DNA from: Rhizophagus clarus
Lineage: Eukaryota > Glomeromycota > Glomeromycetes > Glomerales > Glomeraceae
Direction of reading: 5' to 3'
DNA: 64,000 bases
Assembly (NCBI GenBank): GCA_015698045.1
Contig: BLAL01000238.1
Span: forward strand, 206,279 to 270,278
Part shown: positions 57,106 to 64,000 of the stretch, piece by piece
How positions within the stretch are numbered: position 1 is the stretch's first letter
How the letters are laid out: the number at the start of each line of letters is the position of its first letter
The notes under the pieces: generated by a model
What the model was told of the DNA's origin: nothing
The model's database searches: none
Seen by the model: the letters and a program-made list of their open reading frames with translations, nothing else
Position numbers and translations under genes: made by a program

Positions 57106-59344
57106 ACACCTTTTTCAAAATTATATGTAAAATGCAAAAATGCAAAATTTTTATCAATTTGTATTGCTATTTTTTATTTTACAGATTATAAATATATCTT
57201 TTAATAAAATTCAAATTTTTCAGTTTATACTATACGATAAAAATTTATTAGCGAAACGAGTGAAATAAAAAAATTGAAAATTTGCCGTATTAGGTACTTT
57301 TGAAAGTTAAAACAATGCCGATGGAAACCTAAAAGTGCTAAAAGTGAGGTATATATATATATATATTAGTTATAGGAATAACTAAAGTAAGTAATTAATA
57401 GTTAGTGTTGGCGAATAGAGTATTTGCTGACGAAGAATTTGCTGACGAAGGATAAAAGGCGACAAAGTATTGACTGATGATGAAATAATAAGATAGTGTA
57501 TAGATAAGTAACGATACTCAGTCCCATACATATCTTAGGAGGCTAGCCTATCGTGAATAACTCACTACAGAAGAATATGTATTTTATTTGCGCATATACC
57601 TATAACACAAGGTATATAGATAGACCTGCCAGTGAAGGTACGTATGTTTAGGAAAGGTGAAGGAAGGGAATAAGATATAAATGATATTAATTACTTACCC
57701 TATTTTAGAGTAAAACAACGTGAGATATGAAAACGTTACGAAAGAAGGACAGTAGAAGGACAGTAGAAGAAGATAGTAGAGAAAACCTAAAAAGAAGAAA
57801 GGGAAAGAATAGGGTTGGCAAGCGTTAGCAGAAGAATGGAAATACCAAGTATTTCAAATATGAAACAGTGAAATAACATAAAAGCGGCTGGGATCGCCCG
57901 ACTGCTAACGCGCGATACGTATATTGCTTACAATCTGTCGAGGTGTGATGGCCTACCCCTTACATTAAAACCATTCAGCGCGAAGCATTGAATAGCGCAC
58001 TTGCCTTATAGAGCCCTAATGATATCAACACAAAGAAATTAAAATTATAAAATCTGGCAAAATTTGAAGAAGTTTGCGGAGGTTGATGACGAGGATCATA
58101 AGAAATGGAACGTTTTAAAGAAAGAAAGGCTCGCTTTAGATTAACCAGTTCACGACATTCTCTTTTATTGGGACGAAGACAGTTGAGTGATACGTTTAAC
58201 ACGACTTATAATAACAAAGAAAGGAAAATAAAAGGGTCATCCAGGAGTACTAGATGAGCAAGTATAAACGTCACAATATTCAACAACCGCATACAAGTAT
58301 TTTGCAGGATCCTTTCAGGACTGGATGATAATAACCATCCTGAGCGTAAGACATTTATCTTTACAACGCGTCTGCAGTCACTCTTTAGAAATCAACTCAA
58401 GCAGCTATGACCAAATATGAACCACACTCACCTTTAGCAATATCCAAATAAACGTTGGCTTCTTTAACTTTTGTCTGAAATGGAGGGTAGATTTACGGCG
58501 AGAAGTAAAGGAACGTCTACAAGCCATGATTATTGAAGTCTGTAAAAAATATATAAATAAATAAAGGACGTAAAAGTTAGGAGGTGACATCTGGTTCGCA
58601 TTTCATGTGACCCCAAGCCAACTATTCCTTGAACCCCACAGACTCCTAACTATCTTGTAAGCAGTATCATTAAAACTATGAAGCAATACTGGTATATCGT
58701 GTATATTAGATTATTGGAATATTTAAGACAGTTTATCTTTAGTTAGACCGTAATCTTTATAATACGTGCAGTGACCAGCGTAAACTCAGGGAGCGCGTGC
58801 TTACCTTTAACAAAGATATACAAGAAGGATATGAAAGCAATAGAGAGCGGAAAAAGAGTAAGAGAGTTATGGAAAAAATAGAAATAATATTTGAAGAAAA
58901 ATATTTGTTAAAAGAGAGAAAAGAAGTTATTTTATATTTTTAAGATAAAACGTGACAAAAATTCGGGATATTTCATGATAATCTTAAGGAAAATAACTTA
59001 ATTGGTGATCAACAATGTGTTTGAAAACTAAATTGATATTAGTATAACATGACTAGTACAGTACATGACGGTTCCAAACTGGAATAAATATATCAAGTTG
59101 ACTGTAATGTTGAATTTCAAACTGTAATTTAAATGATTTATAAAAAATTTCTTTTGAAGAACATTATCGATTTCTGTAAATTTCTTTTTCCATTCAAAAA
59201 GCCATCGAAAAGTTTATTTATATGAATTATAAAATATCATATCAAATGAAAATATCAAACCATTTAAAAACTTACTTATATAATAAAGCAATAAATAGTT
59301 TATTTATATTCATATTATATATATATTTTTTTATAATTGATTAA
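57106..59344. other. gene-poor region with isolated exon-like pieces
   Basis: No gene can be named. At about 58441-58540 on the minus strand, a segment between TTTTTTACAG and GTGAGT is open (FTSRRKSTLHFRQKLKKPTF in one frame, TKVKEANVYLDIAK in another). It looks like an exon of an unidentified gene. A TATATATATATA run lies at 57350. This stretch is less repetitive than the preceding 25 kb. Confidence 0.3.
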
Positions 59345-59488
59345 TTATAATACTAGCTCAAAAATATTTGCCTTGGCCAATTTTAAAATATATTTGTTAG
59401 CACAAATACGTCCAGCTTCTAATGCCTCGCTAGAAAGCTGTTGATGTTCATCAGAAAGCAAATGGATACAAAGAGGAAATTCATCTAC
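59345..59488 (-). pseudogene. ribosomal protein L10 (uL16) exon fragment
   Basis: The translation reads [20 protein letters not shown] then [18 protein letters not shown], which is the conserved central block of eukaryotic 60S protein L10. It then diverges to KANIFELVL and stops, where the real protein continues. Upstream, TTCAAATGTAG looks like an intact 3' splice site, so the piece may derive from genomic exon capture rather than a cDNA. It is not a functional copy. Confidence 0.75.
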
Positions 59489-59512
59489 ATTTGAAAAAAA
59501 AAAATTTGTAAT

Positions 59513-59609
59513 AAAATTTTGAATAATTGAATTTATATACACACATTGTTGTTATCAATTAAAATTTTGAATAATTGAATTTTATATACACACATTGTTG
59601 TTATCAATC
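59513..59609. repeat. tandem duplication of about 48 bp
   Basis: AAAATTTTGAATAATTGAAT and the following TATATACACACATTGTTGTT ATCAAT (in parts) occur twice in direct succession. It separates the L10 fragment from the Myb/SANT gene. Confidence 0.7.
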
Positions 59610-60316
59610 TATGTTGATAATGTTGGGTGGTGAAGAAGGAGGTGGTAGTGAAGAAGGAGGTGGTAGTGAAGAAGGAGGTGGTGGTGAAGAAGGAGGTGGT
59701 GGTGAAGAAGGAGGTGGTGGTGAAGAAGGAGGTGGTGGTGGTGGTGGCGAAGTTAGATTGATAATATTAGGTGGTGAATAAGGAGGAGGTGGTGGTGGCG
59801 GCGATGAGGGAGGAGAATAATTTAAGGGAGTTGTCACCTGGGACGTCGCTCTCGACCTTTCGTTAATATCGTGAATTATATCATAATTCGTTCCTAATAA
59901 TAAAGAACAATTAATTAATAAAATTTAAATATAAAAATATTTAATATTTATATTTGTGATATTTACTTGGTTTTCCCAGAAATGTTCTTTAAATTCTTCG
60001 AAAAACATTTCTCCTAACATCGTTTTCTTACCCTTGGGATCGCCATCTACATATTTTTTCATTTTCTGATAAAATCATGTCATGTTTAGTATTTATATTA
60101 GTGATATGAAATATTTTATTTATATACCTTATAAGCACGCACTAATCCGTAGAATTTTTCTTTACACTTTTTTCCTGAATAATCTGTTCCAAATTTAATA
60201 TTTATTTCACTCGCAAGAGTTTTCCAGTAATTGTATCTCATGTTATTATTTAATTGATGATAATTTTCATTTTCACTTTTTCTTTTTTCAATTAAGTAAT
60301 TTAACTGATCTTTGGA
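59604..60316 (-). CDS. Myb/SANT-like DNA-binding protein with proline-rich tail (3 exons visible)
   Basis: Exon 60316-60128 (63 codons) reads DQLNYLIEKRKSENENYHQL, YNYWKTLASEINIKFGTDYS and GKKCKEKFYGLVRAYK. Exon 60065-59967 reads KMKKYVDGDPKGKKTMLGEM and FFEEFKEHFW. Both are GT-AG bounded and in phase 0. The pattern L-x2-R, W-x3-A, G-x2-C-K-x-K-F is a Myb/SANT-like domain. A third exon 59893-59604 is open in one frame and encodes TNYDIIHDINERSRATSQ, then a Pro/Ser tail whose DNA is a GAAGAAGGAGGTGGTGGT minisatellite (59632-59800). The join of exons 2 and 3 is off by one base, so the gene is either damaged or spliced differently. No ATG was found upstream. Confidence 0.6.
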
Positions 60317-60324
60317 CTACATTG

Positions 60325-60766
60325 TAGAAAAGATAAAAAACTCGTAAAAAAATAATTGTTAGGTTGATAAAATTTGTTATCCTTTTAGAATAGAAAAGAT
60401 AAAAAATCTCGTAAAAAACAATTGTTAGGTTGATAAAATTTGTTATCCTTTTATAAGAATTTGATCGAATTTATTACTGGTCTATATCATTTCTTCGTTG
60501 TATTCATTAATTTGTCCTATTCTTTTGCGATTTAATCATATGAATCATTAAAGTCTAATAAATTACTACGCCTACAACCTTACTATATTCGTTATAATAA
60601 ACAAAAGGATGGAATGACATAATACTTTGGAGACATTATTCGTTTTGCGATTTAATCATATGAATCATTAGTCTTAAAATAAATTACTACGCCTACAACC
60701 TTACTTTATTCGTTATAATAAACAAAAGGATGGAATGACATAATACTTTGGAGACAATGTTACATC
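60325..60766. repeat. two tandem duplications
   Basis: A unit of about 64 bp (GAAAAGATAAAAAA...TTGTTATCCTTTTA) is doubled at about 60325-60451. A unit of about 118 bp starting TTTTGCGATTTAATCATATG is doubled at about 60531-60766. Copies are nearly identical, so they are recent. Confidence 0.7.
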
Positions 60767-61007
60767 AAAAATTCCCTATTAATTGTAACACGATTTAATA
60801 TAATGAAATAACTAGACATGTCGCGGGCTTGTCGCGGTTGTATCGTGGTAAACTATTAATAAAAAAATGAGTTATATCGTGGGTGTGTCGCGGGTGGGTC
60901 AGTTGAAGGCTTATATTCGAAGATTTTAATGTGAAAACTTATTACAAATAATACAATATTACAATATCAATTATTCTGAGTTACGACAACTTTAAATAAA
61001 TAAAATT

Positions 61008-61145
61008 TATTCGTTTTCATATACATTGATGAATTCGTTCAACAAGTCCTCTACATCTTAGTCGAAATTTCCTCTCTTTCCCTCACTTTCATCATTATTA
61101 ATATTATTTTTCGTAATCGTTATTTTCAGAATCGTCATCCATTAT
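61008..61145 (-). pseudogene. relic of a hAT transposase C-terminal tail
   Basis: The minus strand reads GNFD-stop-DVEDLLNEFI, matching the extreme C-terminus of the intact transposase ending at 21997 (NFDYNVEDLLNEFIDVDD), after a frameshifted acidic stretch (DDDSENNDYEK). It lies about 0.7 kb upstream of the Myb/SANT gene at 60316 on the same strand, the same order and spacing as in the intact hAT. Confidence 0.6.
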
Positions 61146-61308
61146 ATAAAAAGGTTTCGGTTTTCGCCATCAGATTTCGTCACAATTTTCCTATCAAATG
61201 ATCAAATTGTACTATGTTTCACCACATTTTATCGTCCTAATCACATTTTATTAAAAACAAGTTTGAAATTTTTTACACTGTTACGTAATTTGCATGGCTG
61301 CATTTTAT

Positions 61309-64000
61309 TTATAAATTAAATTTTCTATTTAAAGGTATTATTGATAGGTAATTTTGTTTTCCAATTGTAATATATTTAAATTTTGTAGCTCTACATAATA
61401 TTCTATGAACCGGTAGCAATGAATCACAGCCTTCCTCATAGTATTCAGTTCTCCACAATTCCGTATTTGATATGTCTGGTCTCATAAAGTTATGTTTAAA
61501 TCGAATATCAGAGGAAGGTGCACATTTATACCATTTCACGTATGCTAGAAGATGTGTTTTGGGTCCTTCAGGAAATCTAAGCGTATGCTCAAAGTAATAT
61601 TGTACTTCACCCGGGTATGCATCAATTGATTCATCATTAGCTGCTTTCCATTTTGCAAATATGGTCGCATTTCTTTCTTGTAGACTTGATATCATAGACC
61701 CAAATATTTCAGCGCCAATTTGCAATCTTGCGTGCTGATTAACTACCAGGTCCATAAATCCTAATATTTCTCCTTGTTCTTTTTCATATAATATAGAATA
61801 CCATTCACATAGAAAATTGCGCAATTCTAAAGGCATAATAACTTTGAAATATGAAGGCTTAAGCATTTGACCTGGTAATGTCTCAGTACCATATATCTTG
61901 GAAAACGTAGATATATTGTGTCTCATAGATAGAAAATGCTGCAATCTTCCCTTTCTTCTGTGAGGGCCAAACTACCTACAGTCTTTCTTGCCATAAGAAG
62001 GCAAAGAGATTTATCAAGAAGACCAGATGTCCATTTGCATGTTAAGTGATAATCTACAAGAGTATTCTTGAGGACGATTTTCATAAGTTCAGGCTCTATT
62101 TGTCGATTACTGTTAGGATACGATCCTAAATAATAAGAAATATACATTTATTAAAAAATTTAAGAGATATCGATGTAAAGTCAGGACTTTACCTATATAT
62201 CCATTAAGTCTCTCAAATGGAAAAAGCCAATAACTATATATAGGACCATAATCACGACAACAATCAGGAATGTGAAGCGCCAATGTATGTTACTTGTTAT
62301 GAATTCTGGCCCATATGTGTTTTCTATGAGGTGAGCCATGTCTTTTAACCTTTCTTGTGCTTCTTTTAAATCATCTTCGGTAATGAATCTTGCTGCCAAA
62401 AGATTACATGCCCGAACAAAATGGCCTAAAATCTTTCTATCGCTATTGTCTAGCATATTCCATAGAATATTAGTCGAATAGATCATGATGAAAGTTTTCC
62501 ATTGATCAGCAGTCAAATTAGAAAAGCCATCGTTTCCAATAGCAATTTTTGGAGGAATGCGACCGATGTCAGAAGGTAATTCAACGTGATCCATTCTTTG
62601 TTGTGCTACCCGAAGTTGTTCCATACTTAATTTTCCCTGATTCACAAAATTGATTTGATTATCCATTTTGCTACACCAAGGAAAAGGCAATGCATTGGAT
62701 CCACTGCAGCAAAACGTATAGGATCCATATACGGAAGATGAAGCAATTCAGACCAGCGTACACCATGCTTTTTGAAATGATTATCTCTAGAATTCTTCGA
62801 ATTACATTGCAACCATTCATGAGCATATTTCTTATGTGATTCTGCGGTACTTATCTCATAGTTGTGATCCCCTCCATAGTGAGTTTTATTATATTCTCCA
62901 CTATAAATACTACGTTTCTCACATCTATGGCATTTCATTACTGCAGATCCATGACCAAACAACTTTCGTGTAGCTGGTATATCAGATGATCCAACAATCA
63001 ATGCAACCTTTATATTTAAACCACCAGGACACTGGTATGTCTTTGGTACTTTCCAACCCTTCCAAAGTTTTAAAAATTCGTCTACAATAGGGGCCAAATA
63101 ATGATTGATACGTTCTAATCCTACCTCTTTTGGTCCTGGTAAAAAACCCAAATATATAATGTTTTTAGGCTTATTTCTTTCCGATCTTGGAAGGTTGCAT
63201 ATAGATGCATATATTGCACCAGTACTGTGTTGTGTGTAGGTAAATGGCTGGAACCAGTCAAGATTAAAGAGAAGACCTAGATGGCTTGTGGCAGTTTCTG
63301 GCGTAAAAAGTACTGCCATCAAATGGAAATGTTTTCCATACTTTTCCATCATAAATATCTGAATAGATATCTCCTTTTCTTTGAAATCCTGATGGTTTCA
63401 ACATATTTTCAAAACCAGGTCGTTGATATAACATACTCAATTGCTGACAAATGCTTGGTTTAGGATAAAGACTACGTGGCACAGCAATTGTTTCTTCTTT
63501 ACGTTTTTTAAGAACAGTAAGCGGATTGTTGCATTGGTTACGACGACTTGGTGTTGGATTATCTGGAAATTCTTCATGTAGGCAATTCTTAATGGTGACT
63601 TTTCCTTCTTTCTTATATGTGACATATCTTCAACATTATGCATTTTATGACAATTATTGCATACAGCTAACTGCATTTTTGGTTGCAAAATATTCAAATA
63701 TCCTTTTGCCTTAAATAAGGAATTAGGAAATTTTTTGAATTGTGAATTATTTAAACGAGTAAGTACAATATGTAAGAATTTTATTAACCGCTTCAATTGC
63801 CGTGTCAGTAAGGCGAATCTTTGTTGGAATTTAAATAGCCATAGAATTATTTCAGTTTCTAACGAATCATTTAAGTTTTCCATCACAAACACTTCATCGC
63901 TATCAAATTTGGGAGATGTGAAAATATTTTCACCTTCATTTTCTTCTTCCTGATCTGTATTATCATCCGTCTCTTCTTCATTTTCATAATTAATCATCAT
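61309..64000 (-). pseudogene. Tnp2-type (CACTA/EnSpm) transposase, frameshifted, running off the right edge
   Basis: Segments in order are: acidic N-terminal part, CNNCHKMHNVED (zinc-like), VPRSLYPKPSICQQLSMLYQ, then LGLLFNLDWFQPFTYTQHS and IIYLGFLPGPKEVGLERINH, CHRCEKRS, VDPMHCLFLGVAKWI, and C-terminal WLFPFERLNGYIG then NSNRQIEPELMKIV. The LNxDWFQPF and DPMH blocks are those of Tnp2 transposases. A 67-nt GT-AG intron (62126-62192) splits LNGYI|GSYPN in frame. One-base shifts are needed near 63628, in the A5 at 63305-63309, the A4 near 62648, near 62283 and near 61940. Several are in homopolymers, so assembly error is possible. An intact relative could mobilise the CACTA-like elements at 35-52 kb. 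Confidence 0.7.

Noticed and set aside
57890..57970. CG-richer patch that resembles a structured RNA gene
   Set aside because: No tRNA cloverleaf or other known RNA signature could be drawn from it.
59575..59781. Gly/Glu-rich ORF on the plus strand
   Set aside because: It is the antisense of the proline-rich exon of the Myb/SANT gene, driven by a minisatellite.

Overview
The window looks like an accessory, transposon-saturated stretch of the nuclear genome of an arbuscular mycorrhizal fungus (Glomeromycotina, Rhizophagus-like). This rests on the very AT-rich composition, short GT-AG introns, and several protein families I recognise from recall as highly multiplied in that group: CRN-like P-loop/nuclease proteins, a double-RING family, two-gene-looking hAT elements and Tnp2-type transposases. 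No database search was run. No tRNA, rRNA, CRISPR array or bacterial-type operon was seen.

Region 1 (1-8.7 kb) holds small lineage-specific genes: the end of a spliced PD-(D/E)XK-like nuclease gene, two genes sharing a Cys-containing C-terminal module, a three-exon NTPase-nuclease gene with an 18-nt microexon, and a RING gene broken by one TGA.

Region 2 (about 8.9-30.7 kb) is a decayed Maverick/Polinton-like block. It has a protein-primed family B DNA polymerase (broken), a retroviral-type integrase whose ORF continues into a zinc-ribbon plus nuclease-like domain (broken by one TGA), an A32/FtsK-like packaging ATPase (intact), a gag-protease-like gene (broken), a coiled-coil/membrane gene and several unknown small genes. 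I recognise no capsid gene and no cysteine protease. Two of its genes are split by hAT elements with perfect 8-bp target duplications. One insertion is a 1.0 kb non-autonomous element (17148-18173). The other is a nearly complete 4.76 kb hAT (20052-24815) that carries a transposase and a second, spliced Myb/SANT-like gene.

Region 3 (30-53.7 kb) is a nested transposon pile. One ancestral gene of about 1.7 kb now spans 32.0-52.5 kb. It was split by a 426-bp hAT MITE, a poly-A retroposon scrap, a hAT-like element that has itself grown to 15.3 kb, and a CACTA-like element. Four CACTA-like elements (CACTG/CACAG termini, 3-bp duplications) each contain tandem arrays of short exon-like units. These units lie between canonical splice sites and their lengths are mostly multiples of three.

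Region 4 (53.7-64 kb) holds a mariner-like MITE, the left end of another CACTA-like element, a ribosomal protein L10 exon fragment, a Myb/SANT plus proline-rich gene lying downstream of a hAT transposase tail relic, and a frameshifted Tnp2 (CACTA) transposase running off the right edge.

The most interesting signals are the hAT plus Myb/SANT two-gene arrangement seen twice, the phase-preserving mini-exon arrays inside CACTA-like elements, and the integrase-nuclease fusion in the Polinton-like block.
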